NCBI RefSeq assembly: GCF_001894805.1
Contig: NZ_BCWX01000003.1
Span: 310,001-374,000, forward strand
Direction of reading: 5' to 3'
DNA length: 64,000 nt
Source of the DNA: Rhodococcus globerulus NBRC 14531
GTDB taxonomy: Bacteria; Actinomycetota; Actinomycetes; Mycobacteriales; Mycobacteriaceae
Shown here: positions 9,256 through 16,985 of the stretch, one piece after another
How positions within the stretch are numbered: position 1 is the stretch's first letter
How the letters are laid out: every line of letters starts with the position of its first letter
Position numbers and translations under genes: made by a program
Notes under the pieces: generated by a model
Told to the model about the DNA's origin: nothing
Databases searched by the model: none
Seen by the model: the letters and a program-made list of their open reading frames with translations, nothing else

Positions 9256-9987
9256 GGTGCCCGCGATTGTCGAGGTGTTGATTCGGGCATACGTTCAGGA
9301 CATGGACGAGTCCATGATCACCGGTGAGTCGAAAACGGTGCGGCGCACAATCGGTGATCAGGTGGTTGCGGGCACTGTGGCCTGCGCATGTTCTCGAGCG
9401 CCATGCGGTCGGTAATCAGAATCCCCGCTCGCGCAGCATGTTCCGTGGCAATCGACCCTACCAACGGGATTGCCAGCCCCAGCGCGTGCGGACACGCAAT
9501 CACCAGCACGGTGATGGTGCGGGTCGGAATCCGTGGCTGAGGTGATTTCAGGTAGCGATCACTGGTTGGGTGAAGGCTCGACGGTGCTGCATGTATTGAG
9601 GGACAACGTCGTGATGGGGCGTTGGCCCAGGCCGATGTCGGTATCGCCAGTGGCGCCGGCACTGACGTGGCGATCGCGTCGGGGGGAGTTGTTCTGGCGA
9701 GCGATGATCCGCGAGCGGTAGCCTCGGTTATCGAGTTGTCGCACGCAACCTACCGGAAAATGGTTCAGAACTTGTGGTGGGCAGCGGGTTACAACGCAAT
9801 TTCGGTTCCCTTGGCTGCGGGTGTGCTGGCGCCTGCCGGGTTCGTGCTGCCCATGGAAGTGGGGGCAATCCTGATGTCGGTATCGACCGTGGTGGTTGCG
9901 GTCAACGCTCAATTGCTTCGACGGTTGGATCTGCGGCAACCACCCGTCCCCGCGGGGGAGTCGAAAGTCCTCACGCCGCAGCTTTGA
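9256..9987 (+). pseudogene. Remnant of CopB-type heavy-metal P-type ATPase with an inverted internal piece
   Basis: Three recognisable pieces remain. On the plus strand at about 9260-9382 the actuator motif 'DMDESMITGES' is followed by 'GDQVVAGTVA'. On the minus strand, about 9384-9524 reads 'TITVLVIACPHALGLAIPL', the CPH metal-transport helix of CopB-like pumps, then 'TEHAARAGILITDRMALENM', the stretch just before the phosphorylation site. On the plus strand again, about 9545-9987 contains a degraded nucleotide-domain scrap and an intact C-terminus ('[19 protein letters not shown]', then two C-terminal helices). The DKTGT phosphorylation loop and most of the N-domain are gone. The gene cannot make a pump. 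Confidence 0.85.
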
Positions 9988-10261
9988 ATGGATCGTGTTC
10001 CGCGATCAGTTTGTCGAGCCTGGCTTCATCCATACGAACCCGGACGGTGGAGGCTTCCTGCTGATCGCGAATCACCTTTGCCAAGGTGAATGTGCTGGTC
10101 ACCAGAAACAGTAGAGACATGCCGAGGAATCCGCGCTGCCAGGCGTCGATCGGTAGGTAGGCGATGCCCACGAGGGTGCCTACGAAGCTCACGGCAAACG
10201 CTATTCCGGCCTGTGCAAAAAATGCGGCGGTGCTCTTCGAGGGTGTTGTCGGTGTGCTCAT
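9971..10261 (-). CDS. YiaA/YiaB two-helix-domain membrane protein
   Basis: This is a 96-residue protein with two hydrophobic helices (about 14-36 and 43-63) separated by '[11 protein letters not shown]', the arrangement of the YiaAB two-helix family. A charged, probably cytosolic tail follows ('[19 protein letters not shown]'). Function is unknown in the family. Its 3' end overlaps the tail of the ATPase remnant by about 17 bases. Confidence 0.75.
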   Translation of the reverse strand: MSTPTTPSKSTAAFFAQAGIAFAVSFVGTLVGIAYLPIDAWQRGFLGMSLLFLVTSTFTLAKVIRDQQEASTVRVRMDEARLDKLIAEHDPFKAAA

Positions 10262-10566
10262 GACAATAAGTCTGCAGGTCCGAGCGCCTTGGCTGGATGC
10301 GTAGTCCTACTCGAGTTCTCACGGTACTTACCCGGCAGGTACCGGGCATAGTTGTATACATACCAACCGGCACTTTGTTGTATGTAGATAGTTCACTACA
10401 AAAGAAGTTTTCGGGCGAATGTAACAAAACACTTGCCGTTTCTTTACAGATCTGGGTAACCTGTAACGGTAAGCCTGGTGGACAGGCTGAATGTCTACGG
10501 CATCCGATGGCGTATGGATGACCGTTGTGGCAAGACCGTTATTGCGAAATCGGTGGAGGTAGCATC
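10262..10566. other. Intergenic region with promoter-like and repeat signals
   Basis: This 305-base stretch lies between the YiaAB gene and the hypothetical gene at 10567. It is more AT-rich in its middle than its neighbours. Related segments 'AGTTGTATACATAC' (about 10349) and 'TGTTGTATGTAGATAG' (about 10377) form an imperfect direct repeat and may be a regulator site. A possible promoter is TTGCCG (10433-10438), an 18-base spacer and TAACCT (10457-10462). No ORF with family resemblance was seen inside. Confidence 0.35.
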
Positions 10567-11004
10567 ATGGAAGGCGTTCCCATGTCTCGTCAGGCAATCA
10601 GTCTCGGCAGCTCGAATGGGTTGTCCGACAATGACAATCGGCAATACGGCGGCGGGGGTTTAGCAGATCGCCTTGGTGTCCTGTTCCAATCGGCGGCCGA
10701 ATCGGGGACGGTACTCACTCGTGGGCACCTTGCGGCAGTGTTGTCCTGCTCGGATGCTCAGTGGGAGATGGCTGGTGGAGTGCTGACCGATGGTCGCGAA
10801 CTCCTGGGGCAAGACCCCCGGAAGATCGTCCTGGAATGGTTGGGCGAGATGGGTGGCAGCAACGAGGTCGAGGTATCGGACGTCTGGGCGCTGCGATTCA
10901 TGCGTGTCGCGGAGGGGTTGTCCAGTGAGTCACTTGCACTGTTGGTGCAGGCGTGTGCTCACTTGGCGCAGTCGGAACGCAGCGAGAACCACACTGCAGT
11001 TTAG
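10567..11004 (+). CDS. Hypothetical protein, unknown family
   Basis: The protein has 145 residues, starting at ATG 10567 behind GGTGGAGGT. I do not recognise a family. The N-terminal about 30 residues are Ser/Asn/Gly-rich and probably disordered; the rest alternates amphipathic helices ('LADRLGVLFQSAAESG', 'VWALRFMRVAEGLSSESLALLVQACAHLAQ'). It has neither a membrane segment nor a signal peptide. It is convergent with arsC, with 10 bases between the stops, and has a long upstream region. Confidence 0.6.
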   Translation: MEGVPMSRQAISLGSSNGLSDNDNRQYGGGGLADRLGVLFQSAAESGTVLTRGHLAAVLSCSDAQWEMAGGVLTDGRELLGQDPRKIVLEWLGEMGGSNEVEVSDVWALRFMRVAEGLSSESLALLVQACAHLAQSERSENHTAV

Positions 11005-11014
11005 GTAGTAGCAG

Positions 11015-11425
11015 CTAGACCGGTTGGGCCGTGAGTTCGTCGACAAGTGCCTGTACATGGGCCTTGATCTTGTCCCGGATAGGTCGGACGGCGTCGATGC
11101 CCGCTCCAGCCGGATCATCGAGAACCCAGTCTCGGTAGCTTGTACCCGGGAAGACCGGGCAAGTATCACCGCAACCCATCGTGATGACAACGTCCGAATT
11201 CTGCACTGCATCGGCGGTGAGAATCTTCGGAGTTTGGTCGGAGATATCGATACCTAGCTCCGCCATCGCTTCGACCGCAGCGGAATTGACGCTCTCGGCC
11301 GGCGCGGATCCGGCTGAGCGAACCTCGATGGCATCGGCGGCGAAATGATTCAGGAATCCGGCCGCCATCTGTGACCGGCCGGCATTGTGGACGCACACGA
11401 ACAGAACGCTGGGCTTGTCGGACAT
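11015..11425 (-). CDS. arsC: Arsenate reductase, low-molecular-weight phosphatase fold
   Basis: From ATG 11425 (SD AAAGGAA) the protein has 136 residues. The P-loop is 'CVHNAGRSQ' (CX5R) near the N-terminus, and two further cysteines lie in 'MGCGDTCPVF', followed by 'DWVLDDPAG', typical of thiol-recycled LMW-PTP arsenate reductases. It reduces As(V) to As(III), which Acr3 exports. The electron donor could be thioredoxin through the Cys triad, or mycothiol/mycoredoxin; sequence alone does not decide. It is the third gene of arsR-acr3-arsC. Confidence 0.93.
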   Translation of the reverse strand: MSDKPSVLFVCVHNAGRSQMAAGFLNHFAADAIEVRSAGSAPAESVNSAAVEAMAELGIDISDQTPKILTADAVQNSDVVITMGCGDTCPVFPGTSYRDWVLDDPAGAGIDAVRPIRDKIKAHVQALVDELTAQPV

Positions 11426-11454
11426 GAGTTTCGGGTTCCTTTCACGAAGCAACT

Positions 11455-12564
11455 CTAGGACGATGCGTTTGTAGAGTCGGCAGATTCGAGTGAAATATCC
11501 TGGGTGGCAAAGCGTTTACGTAGAGCGAGTGAGACGTAGACCAAGCCGACCAGCACCGGTACCTCGATCAGTGGGCCGACAACACCGGCGAGTGCTTGGC
11601 CGGACGTGGCGCCGTACGTGGCGATGGCAACGGCGATTGCCAATTCGAAGTTGTTGCCGGCTGCGGTGAACGCGAGTGTTGTGGTGCGTTTGTATCCCAA
11701 TCCCATTGTGGCACCGAGGATGTAGCCTCCGCCCCACATCAGAGCGAAGTAAGCCAGCAGGGGAAGCGCTATGCGGACGACGTCCCACGGCTGCGAAGTG
11801 ATCTGCTCGCCTTGCAGCGAAAACAGGACAACGATAGTGAACAGCAGACCGTAGAGCGCCCACGGGCTGATCTTGGGAATGAACGTGTTGTCGTACCAGT
11901 CTCGGCCTTTCGACCGCTCACCGAAAAAGCGGGACAGGAAGCCGGCGAGCAACGGGATGCCGAGAAAGATCAGCACGGATTTGGCGATCTGCCACGGTGA
12001 CGTATCGATCGTTGTCTGCTCGAGGCCGAGCCACCCGGGCAGAACCGAGAGGTAGAACCAGCCGAGCACGGCGAACATGACTACCTGGAACACCGAGTTG
12101 ATGGCTACCAATACCGCGGCGGCTTCGCGGTCTCCGCAGGCCAGGTCGTTCCAGATGATGACCATTGCGATACAGCGGGCCAGACCGACGATGATCAGAC
12201 CCGTCCGGTATTCGGGGAGGTCGGGCAGGAAAAGCCAGGCAAGGGCGAACATCAGTGCCGGTCCGAGGATCCAGTTCAGGAACAGCGATCCGGCAAGGAG
12301 TTTCTTGTCGCCGGTGACGGTGTCGAGGCGGTCGTATCGGACTTTCGCGAGTACGGGATACATCATGATCAGCAAGCCCAGCGCGATCGGCAGCGAGATA
12401 CCGTCGATCTGCACCTTTTCGATTGCTGTGTTCAAGCCTGGAACCCAACGGCCCAGGAGCAGTCCGGCAACCATCGCGACACCGATCCACGCCGGAAGAA
12501 ATCGGTCGAGAGTGGAGAGTTTGCCGACAACGGCTGGATTCTTGGTTGTGGCAGCGTTGCTCAT
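11455..12564 (-). CDS. acr3: Arsenite efflux permease Acr3
   Basis: This 369-residue protein of the bile/arsenite/riboflavin transporter superfamily has about ten hydrophobic helices. The Acr3 hallmark is the TM4 segment 'VGLARCIAMVIIWNDLACGD', with the Cys needed for arsenite transport; 'TAAGNNFELAIAVA' is the other conserved helix. It exports As(III) across the inner membrane using the proton motive force. The start ATG 12564 overlaps the arsR stop (ATGA); arsC follows 29 bases downstream. Confidence 0.96.
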   Translation of the reverse strand: MSNAATTKNPAVVGKLSTLDRFLPAWIGVAMVAGLLLGRWVPGLNTAIEKVQIDGISLPIALGLLIMMYPVLAKVRYDRLDTVTGDKKLLAGSLFLNWILGPALMFALAWLFLPDLPEYRTGLIIVGLARCIAMVIIWNDLACGDREAAAVLVAINSVFQVVMFAVLGWFYLSVLPGWLGLEQTTIDTSPWQIAKSVLIFLGIPLLAGFLSRFFGERSKGRDWYDNTFIPKISPWALYGLLFTIVVLFSLQGEQITSQPWDVVRIALPLLAYFALMWGGGYILGATMGLGYKRTTTLAFTAAGNNFELAIAVAIATYGATSGQALAGVVGPLIEVPVLVGLVYVSLALRKRFATQDISLESADSTNASS

Positions 12565-12938
12565 GCCGTGACCTCGGCGCATTCGTCTGCGGCGGATCCT
12601 TCGACCAGGAGAACCGCTGAAAGCTGTCGTAGTGCAGCAGGAACAACCCAGTAGTACACCCAGGTGCCACGTCGTTCGCAGTCGAGCAGTCCGGCCTGGC
12701 GCAGCACCTTGAGGTGATGCGAGATTGTCGGCTGAGACAGATCGAACGTGTCGGAAATGTCGCAGACGCAGGCTTCTCCACCCTTGTGGCTGGCCACCAG
12801 GCTCAACAGGCGCAGTCGCACGGGGTCGCCGAGTGCCTTGAACATCCGGGCCAAGTCACCGGCCCAGTCCTCGGTCAACGGTTCGCGGACAAGTGGGGTG
12901 CAGCACGCGTCGGATTCCGGCACGTCTTGATTCGACAT
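12561..12938 (-). CDS. arsR: Arsenic-responsive repressor ArsR
   Basis: This is a 125-residue winged-helix repressor. 'DLSQPTISHHLKVLRQAGLL' is the recognition helix region. Candidate As(III) ligands are the Cys12-Cys13 pair and Cys57/Cys59 ('EACVCD'). This resembles the N-terminal pair plus Cys55 site described for Corynebacterium glutamicum ArsR1 more than the E. coli CVC-only site. A perfect palindrome (12933-12960) overlaps the start codon. A -10-like CAATAT sits 6 nt before the ATG, so the mRNA is probably leaderless and self-repressed. Confidence 0.94.
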   Translation of the reverse strand: MSNQDVPESDACCTPLVREPLTEDWAGDLARMFKALGDPVRLRLLSLVASHKGGEACVCDISDTFDLSQPTISHHLKVLRQAGLLDCERRGTWVYYWVVPAALRQLSAVLLVEGSAADECAEVTA

Positions 12939-12960
12939 TCGTCAATATTGACAGATGTCG
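12933..12960. promoter_or_regulatory. ArsR operator and leaderless promoter of arsR-acr3-arsC
   Basis: This is a perfect 28-base palindrome: CGACAT, two bases, the self-complementary core GTCAATATTGAC, two bases, ATGTCG. On the minus strand it contains the -10 element CAATAT, six bases before the arsR ATG; a TTGCGC -35 lies 17 bases further upstream. Repressor binding would block the promoter directly. Confidence 0.8.
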
Positions 12961-13005
12961 AAATAGGGCGCAATTCGGCGATGGCCGAACCGTCGCTCGA
13001 AGACC

Positions 13006-13890
13006 TCAGGCGGACTCGGCCGCTGATCTCCGTTCGAGAAGAACGGTGTCGCGCCAGATGCCGTCGAGTTGGGCGATCTTCTCGCGGATGCCGACGGTGC
13101 GGAACCCGGCGGAGTGATGCAGTGAGATCGAAGCGCGGTTTTCGGGGAAGATCGAGGTCTGCAAGGTCCAGAAGCCGTCATCGTCGGCGGACATAACCTG
13201 CTTGCGTAGCAGTGCTTTTCCGACGCCTCGGCCACGCATCCCGTCGGCTACATAGACGGAATTCTCGGCAACCCCGCGGTAGCAGTCTCTCCCGGAGGCT
13301 TGGCTCAGAGTCGCCCATCCCACGACGAGATCGTCGATGGTCGCGACCCAGCGGTGTTTTGGCAGCCACTGCACATCGAGTTGCTCGCGGGTAGGAACCT
13401 CGACGGCGAAGGTGGCGTTGCGGGTGTCGATCCCTTCGCCGTAGATCCGTAGGACCGCGTCCCAGTCTTTGTCGGCCATCGCCCGCACGGTGACGTCGTC
13501 GGGCAGATCGGTCGGGCAGCAGGGCCGCGGCGCGAGAACTCCCATGACGATGTCGGCCGGCTGCGGCAAGGCAACGCAGCACGTCGGACTCATCGCAACA
13601 ACGGTGCTGGTTCCATCCTTGCGCAGATCTACGAATCCCACGTCGGCGAGCTTGCGTAGATGGTGGGAAACGGTTGGTTGTCCGATTCCCAGAGCTTCTG
13701 CGAGTGCGCCGACGGTAATCCCGCCGGAAGCGCTCGCGACCCGGTGCAGGAGTCGGACCCGCATCGGCTCGGCCAGGCAAGCGAACCACTGTGCATACGT
13801 GTCGGCGTCACTCTGTTCGATCAGGTTCGAACCGATCTGGCCCTGAGCCGAATCGCCGATGCGAACGGCCGGAGTCTGCAGCGATGTCAT
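13006..13890 (-). CDS. ArsR-type repressor fused to GNAT acetyltransferase (ArsN-like)
   Basis: From ATG 13890 (TATAGT six bases upstream, leaderless style) the protein has 294 residues; an ATG at 13929 is possible but lies inside the operator. Residues about 28-100 are an ArsR winged helix ('GIGQPTVSHHLRKLADVGFV'). They are followed by Cys104-Cys105 and Cys124-Cys125, a possible As(III) site placed after the DNA-binding domain. Residues about 132-294 are a GNAT domain with acetyl-CoA loop 'MRGRGVGKALL'. It resembles the phosphinothricin/arsinothricin acetyltransferases called ArsN. It would sense arsenic and acetylate an amino-bearing compound, perhaps arsinothricin. Confidence 0.85.
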   Translation of the reverse strand: MTSLQTPAVRIGDSAQGQIGSNLIEQSDADTYAQWFACLAEPMRVRLLHRVASASGGITVGALAEALGIGQPTVSHHLRKLADVGFVDLRKDGTSTVVAMSPTCCVALPQPADIVMGVLAPRPCCPTDLPDDVTVRAMADKDWDAVLRIYGEGIDTRNATFAVEVPTREQLDVQWLPKHRWVATIDDLVVGWATLSQASGRDCYRGVAENSVYVADGMRGRGVGKALLRKQVMSADDDGFWTLQTSIFPENRASISLHHSAGFRTVGIREKIAQLDGIWRDTVLLERRSAAESA

Positions 13891-13925
13891 ATTCACACTA
13901 TATCGATAACGGTCGATGGTTGCAT

Positions 13926-13976
13926 TCATCGACGTTCGTCAATATAGTCGGATTAAATATTGATGACTGTCGATGA
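13926..13976. promoter_or_regulatory. Extended inverted-repeat operator between arsR-GNAT and the arsO-like gene
   Basis: The arms TCATCGAC (13926-13933) and TCAATAT (13939-13945) are mirrored exactly by ATATTGA (13957-13963) and GTCGATGA (13969-13976) around an 11-base centre. The left half (CGACGTTCGTCAATAT) differs by one base from the half-site in front of arsR, so the same repressor type probably controls both promoters. Confidence 0.75.
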
Positions 13977-13989
13977 AGGAGTGTTGGTG

Positions 13990-15336
13990 ATGGATGAACT
14001 ACCTGTTGTGGTGATCGGAGCCGGACCGATCGGTCTCGCTGCCGCTGCGCAGTTGCGCGAGCGCGGCCTCGCACCGCTGGTGTTCGAGCGCGGCGAGGTG
14101 GCGGGCGCAGCGATATCCGAATGGAATCACGTGCGGCTGTTTTCGCGTTGGTCCGAACTTGTCGACCCGGCGGCTCGGCGCCTGCTCGAGCAGAAGGGAT
14201 GGAACTCGCCCGACGCCGATACTTACCCGACTGGGCAACAATGGCGACGGCTCTACCTCGAGCCGCTCGCCAAAGCCCTCGGCGATGTGGTCCAGTTTGG
14301 CACCGAGGTGGTCGGCGTTGCCCGGCGCGGCCGCGACCTGGTCGTTGACGACGGCCGGGACTCGGAACCCCTCTCGATTCATATTCGTCGTACCGACGGG
14401 ACCGAGGATCGAGTCTTCGCTCAAGGTGTTGTCGATGCGTCAGGGACCTGGGGAGAACCCAATCCTCTTGGCGGGGAAGGTTTGCCGGCGCTCGGGGAGA
14501 ATGCAGCCGGGGATGTGATCACGTACCGTGTCCCCGATCTCGACGACGAGGTCGTGCGCGCACGTTTCGCAGGAAAGCACACCGTCATCGCGGGCAGCGG
14601 TCATTCGGCGCTGACGGCGATGGTCGCCCTGGCAGCACTTGAAGCGGAGGGCACCCGAATCACCTGGGTGGTCCGGCGGGGGAATGTCGGTTCCGCGTTC
14701 GGCGGCGGCGAGTCTGACGAGCTGCCCGCTCGCGGTGCGCTCGGACTGCGCGCGAAGAAGGCCGTCGACGACGGGCTCCTCACTGTGGTCGCCGGATTCC
14801 GCACCGCAAGTGTCGAATCCGCGGGGGACGGCCAGGTGTCGCTGATCTCCGATGGCGGTCACCGGGTCGAGAACGTCGACAATGTCGTCGCATTGACCGG
14901 CTTCCGTCCTGATTTGTCCTGGCTCTCGGAAATCCGCCTCGGTCTCGACCCCGTATTGCAGGCACCGACACAGCTCGCGCCGCTGATCGACCCGAACGTC
15001 CACTCCTGCGGCACGGTGTATCCCCATGGCGCGAAGGAACTTCGACACCCCGAACCGGGTGTGTACCTGGCGGGGATGAAGAGCTACGGCCGCGCGCCGA
15101 CGTTCTTGGCCATGACCGGATACGAGCAGGTTCGCAGCATCGCCGCCGAACTTGCCGGTGATCACGAAGCTGCTGCCCGGGTGGAGTTGATTCTCCCGGA
15201 AACCGGAGTCTGCGGTGGGGCAGGAGTTTTCGACGAACCCGATACAGCGGAAAGTGAAGGTGGTTGCTGCGCTACACCGGCTCCGCAACTGATTTCACTC
15301 TCCGGCCGCGCCGGTAGTGCCAACTCCTGCGGATAG
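13990..15336 (+). CDS. arsO: FAD/NAD(P)-binding flavoprotein of ars operons (ArsO-like)
   Basis: The protein has 448 residues, starting at ATG 13990 behind AAGGAG. The N-terminal Rossmann motif 'VVIGAGPIGLAAAAQL' binds FAD; a second, 'TVIAGSGHSALTAMVAL', binds NAD(P). The layout is that of flavin-dependent monooxygenases found beside arsenic genes and named ArsO. The C-terminus carries cysteines ('GVCGGAGVF', 'GGCCATPAPQ') that could bind As(III). The reaction is not established. It is divergent from the ArsR-GNAT gene and 10 bases upstream of an MFS gene, so the two are probably cotranscribed. Confidence 0.78.
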   Translation: MDELPVVVIGAGPIGLAAAAQLRERGLAPLVFERGEVAGAAISEWNHVRLFSRWSELVDPAARRLLEQKGWNSPDADTYPTGQQWRRLYLEPLAKALGDVVQFGTEVVGVARRGRDLVVDDGRDSEPLSIHIRRTDGTEDRVFAQGVVDASGTWGEPNPLGGEGLPALGENAAGDVITYRVPDLDDEVVRARFAGKHTVIAGSGHSALTAMVALAALEAEGTRITWVVRRGNVGSAFGGGESDELPARGALGLRAKKAVDDGLLTVVAGFRTASVESAGDGQVSLISDGGHRVENVDNVVALTGFRPDLSWLSEIRLGLDPVLQAPTQLAPLIDPNVHSCGTVYPHGAKELRHPEPGVYLAGMKSYGRAPTFLAMTGYEQVRSIAAELAGDHEAAARVELILPETGVCGGAGVFDEPDTAESEGGCCATPAPQLISLSGRAGSANSCG

Positions 15337-15346
15337 AACCCAACCG

Positions 15347-16558
15347 ATGACCACCGTCGAGGATCCGTCCGTTGCCCTCGCTCCTTCGGGTCTGCGGCGG
15401 GTCCTGGCGGCGTTGTGCCTGACAGAAATTACCAGTTGGGGAATCCTGTACTACGCGTTTCCTGTTCTGTCGGTGTCGATCTCACGCGACACCGGATGGT
15501 CGATCACGGTGATCGTGGCTGCGTTTTCCGTCAGTCAGCTGATTGCTGCCGCAGTCGGGATTCCGGTCGGGCGAGTCCTTGACCGACACGGGCCCCGCTG
15601 GGTCATGACCACGGGTTCGGTGCTTGCGGTCCCTGCGGTTGTCGCCATTGCGACAGCACCTACGATCCCTGTCTTTTTTGCCGGGTGGGTACTCGCAGGA
15701 GTCGCAATGGGGGCGGTGCTGTATCCACCGGCATTCGCCGCGTTGACGCGTTGGTACGGTGACGGCCACGTCAAAGCGCTGATGATTCTCACACTTGCCG
15801 CCGGTTTGGCCAGCACGGTATTCGCGCCGATTTCCGCTGCTCTTGACGATCGATTCGATTGGCGCACAACGTACTTGGTTCTCGCGCTCATTTTGGCTGC
15901 AGTTACTATCCCCGGGCATATCTGGGGTTTGCGAGGTTCGTGGCCCGAACCGGTCCGCCTTGCCGGGGCGCACCCAGGCGATTTCCGAAACGCCGTCCGC
16001 AGTCCTGCCTTTCTGGCACTCGCCATTGCTCTCGCAGCCGGGGCGTTCGCCGCGTCGGCGGGAGTGTTCAATCTTGTGCTGCTGTTGATCGAGCGAGGTT
16101 TCAGTCCCGGTCTTGCCGCTCTGACGCTCGGGTTGGGCGGCGCCGGCCAGGTTGTCGGCCGACTCTTCTATCTGCCGTTTGCGGCACGAACGACCGTTCG
16201 TATGCGCACCGTATCCGTTATTGCAGTCGCCGGACTGAGCACCGCCGGGCTAGGTCTCACTGGCGTGGCCACCGTATTGATCGGTCTGGCAATCGGCGCG
16301 GGATTGGTCCGCGGAATCTTCACCCTCATCCAGGCCACTGCGATTACCGATCGATGGGGAAGAGAGCACTACGGCCGTCTGAGCGGAATCATGTCGGCGC
16401 CGATCGTCATTGCCATGGCGCTCGGGCCGTGGGCCGGCAGCGTGCTCTCGATGTGGTCCGGGAGTTATGCCCACGCCTACCTGATTCTCGGAGCGGTCGC
16501 CGTCGTTGCCGCCGCGATCGGTGCCGCAAGCATTCCCGCTGCGGTCTCTCCCGAGTGA
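15347..16558 (+). CDS. MFS exporter of the arsenic cluster
   Basis: This is a 403-residue major-facilitator protein with 12 predicted helices and the loop motif 'GRVLDRHGPRWVM' between TM2 and TM3. The chosen start, ATG 15347, lies 10 bases after the flavoprotein stop. MFS proteins in ars operons include ArsJ (exports arseno-phosphoglycerate, beside a GAPDH gene, absent here) and ArsK (exports trivalent arsenicals). Without a GAPDH partner an ArsJ role is unlikely. It may export the product of the flavoprotein or the acetyltransferase. Confidence 0.8.
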   Translation: MTTVEDPSVALAPSGLRRVLAALCLTEITSWGILYYAFPVLSVSISRDTGWSITVIVAAFSVSQLIAAAVGIPVGRVLDRHGPRWVMTTGSVLAVPAVVAIATAPTIPVFFAGWVLAGVAMGAVLYPPAFAALTRWYGDGHVKALMILTLAAGLASTVFAPISAALDDRFDWRTTYLVLALILAAVTIPGHIWGLRGSWPEPVRLAGAHPGDFRNAVRSPAFLALAIALAAGAFAASAGVFNLVLLLIERGFSPGLAALTLGLGGAGQVVGRLFYLPFAARTTVRMRTVSVIAVAGLSTAGLGLTGVATVLIGLAIGAGLVRGIFTLIQATAITDRWGREHYGRLSGIMSAPIVIAMALGPWAGSVLSMWSGSYAHAYLILGAVAVVAAAIGAASIPAAVSPE

Positions 16559-16602
16559 GAGAATTTTCCTCAATTGTCGGTGCCTTCCTTTACCGTTGGC
16601 CC

Positions 16603-16956
16603 ATGACACTGACTCTGGGAATGATCACATTCGACAGCCTTGATCCAGGTCCACTCGCGCGATGGTGGGCTGAGCAGTTGGGCGGCAGCGTCACAAAGGA
16701 GAACGACGGATGGTTCTACGTCGTCGAGGTTCCCGGCGCCTCCGCCAATTTTGCCTTCCAGAAAGTCCCGGATCCCACGGCCGGAAAGAACCGAATCCAC
16801 CTCGATCTGTCCAGCGAGGATCTCGACGCTGAAGTGTCGCGGCTGATCGAGGCCGGCGCCTCTGAGCATCACCGCGAGAACATGGACGGATTCCGCTGGG
16901 TGACACTGACAGACCCAGACGGCAATCAGTTCTGTGTGTCCGGCGCCCACAGCTGA
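16603..16956 (+). CDS. VOC-superfamily (glyoxalase-like) protein
   Basis: The protein has 117 residues from ATG 16603. It has the two beta-alpha-beta-beta-beta units of the vicinal-oxygen-chelate fold: 'LGMITFDSLDPGPLARWW' and 'NRIHLDLSSEDLDAEVSRL ... WVTLTDPDGNQFCV'. One metal His is visible in 'RIHLDL' and the Glu is replaced near the C-terminus, so it may not be a true glyoxalase. It stands directly before pepC, as Rv0801 stands beside pepC (Rv0800) in M. tuberculosis. The substrate is unknown. Confidence 0.8.
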   Translation: MTLTLGMITFDSLDPGPLARWWAEQLGGSVTKENDGWFYVVEVPGASANFAFQKVPDPTAGKNRIHLDLSSEDLDAEVSRLIEAGASEHHRENMDGFRWVTLTDPDGNQFCVSGAHS

Positions 16957-16985
16957 GTGGTGGCTAGTCGGGCATGATGAAGGAC

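Noticed and set aside
9533-9721. Small plus-strand ORF as an independent gene
   Set aside because: Its sequence matches degraded ATPase nucleotide-domain and hinge segments, so it belongs to the pseudogene.
13891-13929. Upstream ATG start for the ArsR-GNAT fusion
   Set aside because: It lies in the operator, and the TATAGT element six bases before ATG 13890 supports the shorter form.
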